This document shows, one piece after another, positions 34,811-46,699 of a DNA stretch of 64,000 nt (position 1 is its first letter; each line of letters starts with the position of its first letter). Both the position numbers and the translations under genes were made by a program. This stretch comes from Adiantum capillus-veneris (taxonomy: Eukaryota > Streptophyta > Polypodiopsida > Polypodiales > Pteridaceae). The DNA is taken from NCBI GenBank assembly GCA_014529385.2, contig CM043971.1, forward strand, positions 54,101,209 to 54,165,208. The letters are read 5' to 3'. Below the pieces are notes generated by a model. It was not told the DNA's origin. It saw only the letters and a list, made by a program, of their open reading frames with translations, and did not search any database.

Positions 34811-36442
34811 TATAACGGAATTGGCCTATTTAACTTGAGAGTAGCGGAAATTAATGAGAGTACTTTTGAGAAATAACTTTGTGAGCATAACGGGTGAACA
34901 TAATTGAAGATAGCAACATAATCATAGCAATTAGTTAACTTGGCATGAACGATACTTTTGCAAGAGAGAGAGTTTAGAGAACATGACAACAGTTGAGGAC
35001 CGGATTTATGTGGAGCCGGTCCCCCCTCCAATAGGCATTTGTATTATGATTTCTCCCATTAAGAGAGAGACTTGTTACAATACAGTCTTTGTGTTCCTTG
35101 TGACCTGGGTGATGCAATGAAGATGGAAAACTTCATGCATCACAAAGATAACATAAACTTGAAGAAAGATTTAACTATCCCAAGCCTCAGTACCAAGACC
35201 TCAAACACCTTCGAAGGTGGAGAAAGCTAGCAGGGAATGAGGGTAGGGAAGAGGAAGCAGAAACATTTCGTAGGAGAAAGAATTAGTTCCTCACTTATCA
35301 TACTCTTGTTGCTAGCATACATAATAGCATAGTAATGAAGAAGAAGGAGATGGAAAGCTTAAGCATTGAAGCATGGCTCTTGGTTGGATTTGCACTCTAT
35401 ACCCAAGAGTGTTGGTGTAGGCTCTCAACCTCTACTTGCTTGGAGAAGGAGAGGGTGCTCTTGCACTTTGCATAGCACACAATGAGAGTGTTTGTGAGTG
35501 TTTGTGGGTGAGTATACCCCCTAAGCAACCCCCTAGCTTGCTTGGGTCGACCCCCCCTTGTAGCTCATGATTGAAGCTCATTGGACCCCTCCAGGCCTAG
35601 CCAATCATAAGCAGGAGGCATTACAAGCAGTAGGGGTAGCCTTGAGACAAGTGTCCCCCTTTCCCCTTTGAGAGAGAGGGCTAGATAAATTCTAAATCAA
35701 CTACTTAAATCTCCTAAATTACTATTGGACCCCTTGGGTGGCCAACCAATAGGCTTCAGGCATCTCATGAAGGTAACATAGGTAGGGGCCTGACATGTGT
35801 CCTTGTTGCCTCTTCAAGCTTGGGCCTTCCTTGTGTGTGTGAGTGTGTGTTCTCTCTCTAGCCCCTAGGAAAAGGTCTCGCCCCGCTCTTTGTAGATATC
35901 CTTTTGACTTTTGGTGCTCAAGCACCTTAGTCATCAAGCATGACTAAGCACTTGGACTAGGGGGTATTCCCACAAGCATCTCAGGCAAGCTTGTCAAAGC
36001 ACCTCAAGTACCTTAATCATGTAGCAAGTCAAGCACCTCAAGCATGTAGTAGATCAAGCACCTCAAGCACCTTAATCAAGCACCTCAAGCATGACAAGCA
36101 CCTCAAGCAGGACAAGCACCTCGAGCAGGACAAGCACTTCAAGCTTGGTCCGGGTTCCCGCCTCAAGCTCAACCCTAGCTTACTTAAGGTCAAAGGACTT
36201 TTACACACATTATTGGAGGTCTTTAATGAAGCTAACCCTAAGGTCTTATGCTCCATTGGTTAGCCTTGCTCTTTGATAGACCATCTCTCATTTGAGCCCC
36301 TTTACCATTGGCCCCGTGTTGAGATAGATCTATAAGCACATATCTATATCTTAACACTTGTTCCCGTTTATTCTCCCACATTAAGTGATCAATTTAATAT
36401 GAGAAAATCATTTGGTTTGGTTAGATATTAGATTTTATGACA
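34811..36442 (-). repeat. 3' LTR of element A (left on the plus strand)
   Basis: 1632 bp. Its plus-strand start TATAACGG has lost the canonical TG (the other copy has TGTAATGG); its end TTTTATGACA is canonical. It contains a CAAGCACCT minisatellite at 35990-36150 and a short GT run at 35830-35850. Confidence 0.94.
35990..36155. repeat. CAAGCACCT minisatellite within the A-family LTR
   Basis: About a dozen units of CAAGCACCTCAAG-type, 10-13 bp each, with spacers. Shorter versions occur at 43180-43320 and, in inverse orientation, at 57059-57190 in element B, so copy number differs between LTRs. Confidence 0.88.
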
Positions 36443-36458
36443 TTACCTCTCTCTTGAA
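36443..36458 (-). other. Polypurine tract of element A
   Basis: On the minus strand TTCAAGAGAGAGGTAA directly precedes TGTCATAAAATC, the start of the 3' LTR. Confidence 0.8.
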
Positions 36459-36801
36459 ATCATAGTCGTCCTCGACTATGAGGTAAAAGAGATAAAGCCT
36501 TAGTCATTAGTCAACCTTACTTAGCGGGTAGAGGATCTCTTTTTACCCTAAGACATCTTTCCAAGATGGATGACTAATCCATTTGGTGCTTGGGAGACAT
36601 GGCTGCCGCAAGCATGTCTGCTCTTTAGTCCATTTTATTTTCCCAAAGTAGAGTGACAAATTCTACTTGGTTTTTGAGAGACGTAGTCTTCACAAACATG
36701 ATTCTAGGCATGCATACTAGTTAAATTTGTGCGCAATTAAAAAGAGGACTAGTCTTATAAGACAAAAACATGAGTCGTTTAAAAGAAATTTGTACATTTG
36801 C

Positions 36802-37922
36802 TTACTCTAATGTAGCATTGTAAGCATTGACAAGGTTCATACTATCCTTAAGTTGTACTCCTTGCATCCATCTAGCATCTTCAAAAGGATAATTTTTGAA
36901 CTTAATAAGATACCGTCGGATAATCTTACCATGTCGTAGTACCTTGTATTCATGCCGAAGGACAGCTTCGGGTTGTAGCACCTCTTCTTGGTCTTCAACT
37001 TCGGGAGGGTCTTCAATAATTGCTTCAGTTGGTGGCTCTCCTTTGTAGGGCTTAAGTAGGCTTACATGAAAGGCATTGTGTATGAGCCAATGGTTGGGCA
37101 ACTTGAGTTGATAAGCCATCTCATTGATGGGCTTTAAGATTTGGAAAGGACCATAGTATCTTTTTGCTAGTTTAGCATAATACTTTTGATGGCCCGTAGG
37201 ATTTTTGCCCGCCGTTCGCCTTAATCGAGCCTTAGGAAACTTGAGTAAGACCCAATCATTTTCTTTGAACATTAAGGCTCTTCTGTGCTTATCAGCAACA
37301 ACTTTTTGCCTTTGTTGAGAGATGGATATAGCCTCCCTAATCTTTTGAAAATATTCTTGTAGGTCACGGCTATACTCATCGGCAGCGAAGATCTTCCCAT
37401 GTACTTTGAGTAGCAAGGGACTTTTAGGTCTTCCCTCAATGATCTCAAAAGGTGCTTTTCCCGTAGAAGTATGTACAGTATTATTGTAAGCATACTCTAT
37501 AAGAGGTAAGTACTTTTCCCATTGTGAGCGTTGATCTACTTCGGTAACATACGTCTTGAGTAGATCGAGTATTGTAAGATTGGCTATCTCACTTTGGCCA
37601 TTCGTTTGTGGGTGATAGGCCGAAGAGAAATTCAATCTTGTTCCTATATTTTCAAAGAGACCTTTCCAGAAATTACCGGTCATTCTAGGATCTCTATCTG
37701 ACACGATGGATCATTGGGTAATCCATGGTGCTTGAAAATTTGAGATATGAAGAGAGTTGCCATTTGGTGTGCCTTAATAGTCTTTTTGACAAGAATAAAA
37801 TGTGCTTGCTTGCTAAACCTGTCAACTATTGTCCATATTCCTATATTCCCATGGATAGACTTGGGTAATCCAAAGATGAAATCCATGGATATACTATCCC
37901 ATGGTGAATTTGGAATAGGCAA
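36802..37922 (-). pseudogene. Element A integrase with chromodomain-like C terminus
   Basis: Two open blocks, 37922-37680 and 37704-36802, are joined by a frameshift near 37715. The first has SMDFIFGLPKS (first catalytic Asp) and IVDRFSKQAHF. The second starts at SDRDPRMTG (second Asp), then SSAYHPQTNGQSEIAN (Glu), the GPFQILKPI and YQLKLPNHWLIHNAFHVS motifs of gypsy integrases, and a final VLRHGKIIRRYLIKFKNYP...W segment resembling a chromodomain (about 36960-36830). In chromoviruses that domain directs insertion to marked chromatin. Confidence 0.88.
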
Positions 37923-37967
37923 TGGCTGGAGTAATCCAGGTTGCTTCCCTCTATCATACTTGGTCTT

Positions 37968-39485
37968 TTAGCATGCTACACATTTTGAAACATACTCTTG
38001 TATGTCCACTTTCATGGTAGGCCAATAGAAGTACGCCTCTACTCCTCGGAGAGTAGGTTGAATACCCCTATGCCCCATATATGGAGGAGCATGGGATTCA
38101 TACATAACTTTCTCACGAAGGGAATGGGTAACACATAGCCTATTTCCGTGGAGAAAATAACCATCCTGCAAGGTGAATGGTTCCTCTTTCTTTCCCAAAG
38201 CAAGGGCTGACATTATGTCTCTAAAGTCACGGTCAGTAGCATACTCATCTATCATAAAGGATATATCATTCTGAGTAGCTATAGACATCGCATTAACTTT
38301 TGGTCGTCGTGAAAGTGCATCGGCAACTTGATTGTGCTTACCAGCTATGTGAGCAATATGGAAATTAAATTGGGAAAGAAAATTTGCCCACCTCATTTGT
38401 TTGTCGGAAAGGTTGGTTTGCGTCATGAAATAGTTGAGACTTTGGTGGTCGGTTCTTAGCATAAATGGAGTCCCCAATAGGTAGTGCTTCCATGTGTCTA
38501 GGGCATGTAGAACAGCTAAAATCTCTTTTTCATAAATGCCCAAGACTCGTTCTTCAATATTGAGCCTTCGGCTTTCATATGCTATGGCATGCCCTTCTTG
38601 AAGCAAAACTGCTCCAAGGCAATCACCACAAGCATCACATTGGACCTCAAATGGCTTTGAGAGATCCGGAAGCACGAGGATTGGTTGGGAAATAAGCTTC
38701 TCTTTGAGATTTTCAAAAGCATTTTGCTCCTTAACAATCCATACAAACTTAACGTTCTTCTTAGTTAAGTCGTGTAGTGGTCCTGCTACTTGAGAGAATT
38801 TTGCTATGAAGCGTCTATAATATGCACACATACCAACAAAGCTTCTTAGCTCATGTAGATTTCTTGGGTTAGGGCATTCTTTTATTACCTCTAACTTTGA
38901 TGGATCCATTTGGATACCATCTTTAGAGATAATATAACCTAGGTATTGAATCTCTTGAAGGAAGAATTCACTTTTCTTTTGGTTGAGATAAAGCTTGTTC
39001 TCCCTCAATGCTTGAAAAATCACTTGGAGATGTTGCTTATGTTCCTCCAAAGACTTGGAGTAGATGATGATATCATCAAAGAATACTCCAGTGAATTTAC
39101 GATATGGTCTAAAATTTTTCTCCATCAAACGATTGAACGTAGCTGGTGCATTAGTCAAGCCAAAAGGCATGACTAGATATTCATAAAGACCAAACGTTGT
39201 GCGAAACGCGGTCTTTAAGATATCTTCATCCACTATCCTTATTTGATGATAGCCACTCTTAAGGTCAATCCTACTGAAGTAGGTAGAGCCTTGTAGCTTA
39301 TCAAACAGATCTTCTACCCGAGGTACGGGAAATCTGTTTTTGATAGTGATATGGTTTAGTGCTCGATAGTCCACACACATACGGTATGTACCATCTTTAT
39401 TTTGTACTAAGAGGATTGGAGAACAAAAGGGAAAGGAACTAGGCCTCACCATCCCTTTGTCTACCAGTTCTTGTACTTGCCTCAT
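37968..39485 (-). pseudogene. Element A reverse transcriptase / RNase H / integrase zinc finger
   Basis: 505 codons open. [40 protein letters not shown] and catalytic FFDD in [11 protein letters not shown]. RNase H: CDACGDCLGAVL, YEKEILAVLHAL, RTDHQSL. The HHCC finger at the end (HAPPYMGHRG...CVAC) is followed by TAA at 37968-37970, where element B has CAA (Gln). The frame is the same as gag upstream, across the TGA at 39579-39581. The first Met of the open frame is internal, not a real start. Confidence 0.92.
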
Positions 39486-39578
39486 GATCTCCTCTTGTTG
39501 AGCTTGTGAGACTCGATAAGGAGGCTTGTTAGGTGGTGAGCTTCCAGGAAGGAGCTCAATACGATGGTCATCATCCCC

Positions 39579-41595
39579 TCATTTTGGAGGTAAGTCCATA
39601 GGGATATCATCGATGAACACATCTTGGAATCCTTTTTGAAAATTAGACAAGTCTAACTCTTCTTGATTCCTACCATTTACATTTGATGAAACATTAGTAT
39701 CTTTTAGAGACTCTTTGACAAAAATCATGTACGCAGAAACTGAGCTCTTCATTGACTTATCAAAAACAAGAGGATTTACAAGTGGAATAGTGCAACCGTG
39801 CTCACTAGAATCTATATACATGTTCTTTCCCCTCTAGGTGAAGCAAATTCTCCTTTCAAGGAACTTCATGTTGGCAGCCATGCGATCAAACCATGGTGCC
39901 CCTAGGATAACATCCTGATGTTGGAGAGGAGAGATGAAGAAGTCTTCTTTGTGGACGTAGCTTTGGACATGAAGCCTCAACTTCCCAATCAAGGGAGTAA
40001 TAGAGGCTTGTTGTCCCTTGAAAGCTGCATTAGCCACTACTATATCTCCCATCTCAAAAGCTTGAATGCCCAACTTGGTGGCCAACTCTATTGATATGAA
40101 GTTGAGAGTAGAGCCAGGGTCAAAAAAGATAAAGGCATCATGCTCTCTTACCTTTCCCCAAGCATAGGAAAGTGATGATCCTTTGCAATGAGCATCCTCT
40201 TTTGGAGCTTCGATGGTAGAAGCCCTAGGAGTCTCGTTGTGAGCATTCTCATTGGGGCAAGAACGATAGCCATGTCCTTGATCCCCACACTTGAAACACT
40301 TATGGTCCTTGCGAAAAGCTTCAAGCTCTTCAGGAGAGAGTTTGTTTTTACCTTTGTAAACTCCCTTCTCCTTGGACCGATTGTTGTTGTTGTTGGAAGT
40401 GACTTGGGAATTATTTTGAGCATTGGTTTTCCCCTTTGCATCATTTTTGTCTTTGTTTTCCATGGGCTTGAAGTTACGTCTAGCCCCTTGATGGAAATTG
40501 ATGCGTGAAGAAACCATGGTGTGATGGATTACTTCGGTAATAGTAGCAGGCCATTGAGAGTTGATGTATTCGGCCATCTCTTCAGGTAATCCCGCACAGA
40601 ATTGTTGCCTTTGCTCGGCAAAGTCTATCTTTTGAAAGACAGTAGCCTTGAGATGTAAATCCCAAAACTTGTCTACATATTTGTGGATAGACTCATGGGA
40701 GAGGAGCTTCAAGTTGCACCATTTGGTAAGCACTTTGTCCTTTGCATCGCTTGCAAGGAATTGCTTCATGATGGAAATTCGTAGAGTTTTCCATGTCTTT
40801 GGGGCTTCACCACTTCCACGAAGGCTAGCCCACCATTGACGAGCTGAATTTTGAAAGTGCATAGCTACATGGCGTAGCTTGGAGGACTCTGTGAAGCCCT
40901 CATCTCCAAAAGCCGCATCAAATTGCTGGATGAAGGCCAACACTTTGTCAGTGGCACCGAAGGTGCCATCATAGGTGAGAAAAGAGATACTCTTTCCTCC
41001 CTCCTTGAACTTCTTTAGCTTTTGTGACCTTCGCCATGCAGGAAATGATTTGCGATGTCCTCCCCTCTTGTATTCTCTAGGAGAATAGCCATAACTTTCA
41101 TCGGAAGAGGAGGAAGGTGAAGAAGAAGGAGAAGAGGGTGACCTCTTCCTAGCCCTTTTCTTCCTTTGTTTCCTCTCTTGCCTTTCAGAGTGATGAGGAG
41201 AAGGACTATGTGTTGATCTTTTCCTCTTGGGAGGAGTAGGCGATCGTCTAGACCGCCGTCTTCGTGGAGCCACATCTTCAGAGGAACTTAAACTTTCCTT
41301 GCTTTCTTGCTCTTTGGATTCCTCCTCTCGAATGGGAGAGAGTCTTCTTTTGGGGGTCTCTTCAAGAGGCCTCCTAATCTCTCTCTCCTCTTGGAGAGGA
41401 AGGGAAATTCCATAAGCACGAAGTTGTTGAGTAACTTCGGCTTGCAAAGCAGGGTTGCCCATAGCTTGCTGCAACCTAGTGACGAGATAATTCACAAACA
41501 TGGGAGCATCATCATTAGCACCTTCATGTGCAAAATCAAAGCTATGAATGTTCATTCTACTCTCTTGATTATTGTCGCCATGTTAAAAAATTTTA
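39579..41595 (-). pseudogene. Element A gag with RS-rich region, zinc knuckle and protease
   Basis: The ATG equivalent to that of element B lies near 41580, but a 1-base deletion shifts it, so the open frame begins at 41555. Order: N-terminal helix region; an Arg/Ser-rich stretch (about 41290-40985: RRRRSRRSPTPPKRKRS, SPSSSSDESYGYSPREY); gag core with RQWWASLRG; zinc knuckle CFKCGDQGHGYRSC at 40298-40257; protease with DPGSTLNFIS near 40122-40105; linker. TAG at 39834-39836 replaces a Tyr codon of element B. The frame ends at TGA 39579-39581, which element B shares. The product would be the virus-like-particle protein. Confidence 0.9.
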
Positions 41596-41982
41596 TGTAT
41601 GTACTTAGTGTATGCTTTGGCAATTCAAAACCTTAGTTGCCACTCCTCTTAGCCTTTGAAAATAGGCTCTTAAGTATCTACACCCACGGCTCGAAGTGGT
41701 TAATTATAGAGAGTAGAGGAGTAGGTCTATCATAGCAGAGTTGCCAAGGGCTATCTCCTTTCGGACTTCTTATGGCTCAATAATGGTAAAGCCGTAGGAA
41801 AGTCTAAAAAGACTCCATTATTAAGTCCAAAGCTCCCCAGGTGTGCACCATCCCCCACATAGTGGGCTCAACAAAACCGATAATAGATCCCAGTTCCACT
41901 TACCCTATTATAATTAACAACATCAACCATTTATAGGCTACTTAAGGACCTCTCTTCTTAAGCAAGAAAAGAGAAACCAAAT

Positions 41983-41995
41983 GCTCTGATACCAA
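41983..41995 (-). other. Primer binding site of element A, tRNA-Met type
   Basis: On the minus strand TTGGTATCAGAGC directly follows the 5' LTR, a perfect match to the plant tRNA-iMet 3' end complement. Confidence 0.92.
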
Positions 41996-43618
41996 TGTAA
42001 TGGAATTGGCCTATTTATCTTGAGAGTAGCGGAAATTAATGAGAATACTTTTGAGAAATAACTTTGTGATCATAACGGGTGAACATAATTGAAGATAGCA
42101 ACATAATCATAGCAATTAGTTAACTTGGCATGAACAATACTTTTGCAAGAGAGAGAGTTTAGAGAACATGACAACAGTTGAGGACCGGATTTATGTGGAG
42201 CCGGTCCCCCCTCCAATAGGCATTTGTATTATGATTTCTCCCATTAAGAGAGAGACTTGTTACAATACAGTCTTTGTGTTCCTTGTGACCTAGGTGATGC
42301 AATGAAGATGGAAAACTTCATGCATCAGAAACATAACATAAACTTGAAGAAAGCTTTAACTATCCCAAGCCTCAGTCCCAAGACCTCAAACACCTTCGAA
42401 GGTGGAGAGAGCTAGTAGGGAATGAGGGTAGGGAAGAGGAGGCAGAAACATTTCGTAGGAGAAATAATTAGTTCCTCACTTATCATACTCTTGTTGCTAG
42501 CATACATAATAACATAGTAATGAAGAAGAAGGAGATGGCAAGCTTAAGCATTGAAGCATGGCTCTTGGTTGGATTTGCACTCGATAGCCAAGAGTGTTGA
42601 TGTAGGCTCTCAACCTCTACTTTCTTGGAGAAGGAGATGGAGCTCTTGCACTTTGCATAGCACACAATGAGAGTGTTTGTGAGCGTGTGTGGGTGAGTAT
42701 ACCCCCTAAGCAACCCCCTAGCTTGCTTGGGTTGACCCCCCCTTGTAGCTCATGCTTGAAGCTCATTGGACCCCTCCAGGCCTAGCCAATCATAAGCAGG
42801 AGGCATTACAAGCAGTAGGGGTAGCCTTGAGACAGGTGTCCCCCTTTCCCCTTTGAGAGAGAGGGCTAGATAAATTCTAAATCAATTACTTAAATCTCCT
42901 AAATTACTATTGGACCCCTTAGGTGGCCAACCAATAGGCTTCAGGCATCTCATGAAGGTAACATAGGTAGGGGCCTGACATGTGTCCTTGTTGCCTCTTC
43001 AAGCTTGGGCCTTCCTTGTGTGTGTGAGTGTGTGTTATCTCTCTAGCCCCTAGGAAAAGGGCTCGCCCCCCTCTTTGTAGAGATCCTTTTGAATTTTGGT
43101 GCTCAAGCACCTTAGTCATCAAGCATGACTAAGCACTTGGACTAGGGGGTATTCCCACAAGCATCTCAGGCAAGCTTGTCAAAGCACCTCAAGTACCTTA
43201 ATCATGTAGCAAGTCAAGCACCTCAAGCATGTAGCAGATCAAGCACCTCAATCACCTCAATCACCTTAATCAAGAACCTCAAGCATGACAAGCACCTCGA
43301 GCAGGACAAGCACCTTGAGCTTGGGCCGGGTTCCCGCATCAAGCTCAGCCCTAGCTTACTTAAGGTCAATGGACTTTTACACACATTATTGGAGGTCTTT
43401 AATGAAGCTAACCCTAAGGTCTTATGCTCCATTGGTTAGCCTTGCTCTTTGATAGACCATCTCTCATTTGGGCCCCTTTACCATTGGCCCCGTGTTGAGA
43501 TAGATCTATAAGCACATATCTATATCTTAACACTTGTTCCCGTTTATTCTCCCACATTAAGTGATCAATTTAATATGAGAAAATCATTTGGGTTGGTTAG
43601 ATATTAGATTTTATGAAA
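41996..43618 (-). repeat. 5' LTR of element A (right on the plus strand)
   Basis: 1623 bp, TGTAATGG to TTTTATGAAA on the plus strand; the terminal CA has become AA. CCGGC follows at 43619-43623. The CAAGCACCT minisatellite is shorter than in the left LTR. Confidence 0.94.
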
Positions 43619-43623
43619 CCGGC

Positions 43624-44100
43624 CTTGATCGAAACTGGAAGCTCCATAACCTCGCATCTGGGACTCATATTTTTTATCTGAAAAGACCGATAGGCTCCAT
43701 AAATCAAGCACTACACACCCATAGCTCCAAACTGGCTCAGACTACTTGGCATCACCTGCCCTATTCGTCTTAGACTTCAACTTCAAACTGCCATACCTTG
43801 GTCACCGTGGCTCTGTTTGACGAGCCGTATGAAAGTGTTTTTAGACCACTTCAAGCTCTTCATATCGAGGAAAAAAGACTGCACCTTGAACCTCTTTCAT
43901 CTGCAACCTAAATTGGCCCTTCTTGGAGTCCTTTTGGTCTATAAAACGGCATCAACCATACACATCCATTGCTATGTGTCTGCCCAAACTCTTTGTAGCT
44001 GCTCTAGCCCTTTGCCATGTACCTGCTATCCTGCACATACCTAATTGTACCACTTTCTATGGTCGACGTCCTTTGGGTGCACCATCATTTTCCACCCCCT
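43624..44100 (-). repeat. C-family LTR, second copy, right part
   Basis: It resumes the sequence interrupted at 34810. GCTCCATAACCTCGCATCTG, GTTTGACGAGCCGTATG and CATTGCTATGTGTCTGC have counterparts in the first copy at about 18295-18720. The exact end is uncertain. Confidence 0.65.
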
Positions 44101-45960
44101 AGTTGAACCTTTTATGTTCAACCACACACATGCCTTACTCCTTTAGAAACTGCACTGGCAAACACTATGAGCAAACCAAAACTATATGTACAATTTTTTT
44201 ATGTCCTACTATCAAACCTCATGTGGGTTGCCCCACCCCTTGCATCACATAGATCCCTCCTAGATCAAAAACTTGGCACTCGCTTCTTCCATCTGCATAC
44301 CATTGTGCCGATCTTTAGCACATAGACCATCGTGTTTTTAGACCGCCCATGGCCTACCTCCAACACTCTAATCACCCCTTTGCAAACCATCCACTCCATA
44401 GCAAGAAACATCAAGCACACTGTGACTCAAAGTGAACTTACCTGGCCACGTTGTTTGAAAACATATATGACCATCCCTCCCAACCATAGAAAGTGGAGGC
44501 CTCTCCCAAGGACTCCACCTACTAGACCACCCATTTCACAAACTATCTCTATCATCATACCCACCAACCAAAACTCACATACCTTTAAGGGAAGCAAAGA
44601 TACTCCTTGAATTTCTTCATTGCCCACAATAGGTCCTGTTTGTTGCACTAGAAGCACCACAATCTTTGGCTCCATGCTCTCTCCTTCATAAAAAATACCT
44701 CAATTTCAGCACCATCAAGCCCTTTTCCTTGAACCAGCTATTCTTCAAAGTTGATCAACACCGCCTACTTGTCAACTTCAGCTGCCTGCACTTCAATCAC
44801 CTCTTCTACTGCTACATCGTGCTCTACCAAAGTGGAAAGAAACCCTCCCCACACTCCATCATCCTGGCCTTCATCAAGAATCTCGGCTTGTACAGTTCCC
44901 TGCTCTTCTCACATAGCCACTATATCTCTAAGTACTTGCAAAAGACCGAACTCTTCATACCTTGAATGGGCTGACTCTATCTCCCAGCTTGTGTCAGCCT
45001 CCATAGAGCTGCAATCACTCAACACATCCTCATCTTCTGTCTCAAGCTTGTGAATTTCCTCAATCTTCATAGCTTTGGCTTCATTTGCAAACCGTACTCT
45101 TTGCTCTCTAGTATTCCTCAAAGGAGACTAAAAATTCATACCTTGGTTTGGTAGCACTTCTCTTGTTCAATCTAGGACCGCCTTCACCTCTTGCACAATT
45201 GGAGTTGCTCTCTCTAGGATTATTGGCATGGGAACAACCCCATCTCTTTGCAGCCACAACACCCTTAGTTCTTCTCATGTATGCATCTCCCTTTGCACCA
45301 CTTTCTGCTCAACTTTCATCGCTTCAATCTGCTTCAGCATCACCACATCTGGAAAATCCTACCTCGCAGGTAGTTTCTTCAATATCTTCGTTGTCTGCCC
45401 TTTCAATAGAGCCACCACTTCATCGTATGACACAAGCCATCAACCTCTACCTTGTCTCATACTTCTTCACGCAAGCAGTCCAAAAAATTTCTCATCTTTA
45501 GAAAATCCACATTTTCAGCAGTAGGGACCTTGATCAATTTTGCCCAAAGGGCTTTGAACTCCCATGTGCACACTTTTCTTCAAGCCATCTAGCTTTCTCT
45601 TTACCTCGTCCAAGTACACATTTGCAATGAACTTTCTTTGAAAAGCCTCTCCCAACACTTCATGATTTGTCTTCACTTTGTCAGGCAGTTCATCAAACCA
45701 CCACTTTGCTTTTCCACGTACCAGAAGCGAGAAAACTCACACCGCACCATCTTCTCTCGACACATCGCTTTCTAGCAGCAACAATCCATAGTCCTGTAGC
45801 CATACCTCTGCCTCTTCAACACCTATAAAAATCAAAAATCCCAACCATGCCATGCTAGCAATACCTGCTCTTCAAGTCTTGTACCTTCAACATTGGCAAA
45901 ACCACTGCTTCAACTTTAATCAGGAGCATCAGCCAGCTCCTTAGTGGGGGCACTAGAAGA
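44100..45960 (-). pseudogene. Internal region of the C element: decayed gag
   Basis: On the minus strand, the part just inside the LTR (45950-45600) reads a gag core with VRGKAKWWFDELPDKVKTNHEVLGEAF in broken frames (KAKWW pairs with KAKVWY of the first C copy) and a Lys-rich continuation. The 45121-44909 frame is acidic (KLETEDEDVLSD). No protease, RT or integrase was found in the ~1.85 kb between the two LTRs. This copy is internally deleted or belongs to a non-autonomous derivative. Confidence 0.6.
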
Positions 45961-46612
45961 TGAGAAGGGGGAAAGGGTAACACACCCGGCACACAGTTAA
46001 CACGCCTCTGTATAGCCTAGGATATACACATCATCCCTAACCACTAGAGTTCACCTTCAAAACTTGATAATCTCACAGGAAAACCATCGCTTCCACACAA
46101 TCATATGCACACACCCGATGTGACAACATAAACAAAGCCTGATCATCTTGCACAGCTTGATTCACTTCCTTCATTACACATACAACCTCCCTTTATCCCT
46201 TTGTGCACAATAGACCATTGGGGGAGGCACAACTGCCGGCACATGCCCGGAAACACATGCACACAACAAAGAAGGGAAGGGGCAAGGGGGAATTGACATG
46301 AGATTATAGCAATGATGGATTCACTTTGCGAAACACTACCAATTCCACAAGCGAGATCCAAGTTGGCACACCCTCGGCGAGCACAAAACATCAACATGGA
46401 GCCCTTTGGCTCTGCACAAACTCCATAGCCACACCTCAACTCCACACATCTGGCTCAACACTCAATGGCAGAGAAAAAATGGCTCTCCAAAACCAAATTG
46501 GAAAAAATCCCCTTGGTTATCTCCCATCACTTTCCCAAGAAGGAACCCCCTCAAAAAATAAAAAATCCTCCCTTATAGGGTCCCTTCAAAGCCCAAAAAT
46601 AGCAAACCACCT
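45961..46612 (-). repeat. C-family 5' LTR, broken off at about 46.6 kb
   Basis: TGAGAAGGGGGAAAGGG onwards aligns with 33241-33885, including GCCTCTNTATAGCC and CTCCCTTATAGG. Beyond about 46612 the alignment stops and the LRR-kinase block begins. A further stretch of the same LTR is found only at 51466-51536. Confidence 0.75.
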
Positions 46613-46699
46613 AACCTATAGGTTAGATGATCTATCTCGAAAGATGGAGAAACCCAATAGAGTAGTTTCAGTCTTGCCCTGAGCATTCCACTTTCACGA

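Larger units (their letters stand above)
34811..43618 (-). mobile_element. Element A: full-length Ty3/gypsy (chromovirus-like) retrotransposon nested in a C-family LTR
   Basis: Two LTRs, 34811-36442 and 41996-43618, a 5-bp TSD CCGGC, a tRNA-Met primer site inside the right LTR and a purine tract inside the left one define an antisense 8808-bp element. Its gag, protease, RT, RNase H, integrase and chromodomain-like end are collinear. In the first ~310 bp the LTRs differ at about seven positions by eye (around 2 percent), so insertion was fairly recent. Coding damage: gag start shifted by a 1-base deletion, TAG 39834-39836, TGA 39579-39581, TAA 37968-37970 and a frameshift near 37715. Confidence 0.96.
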
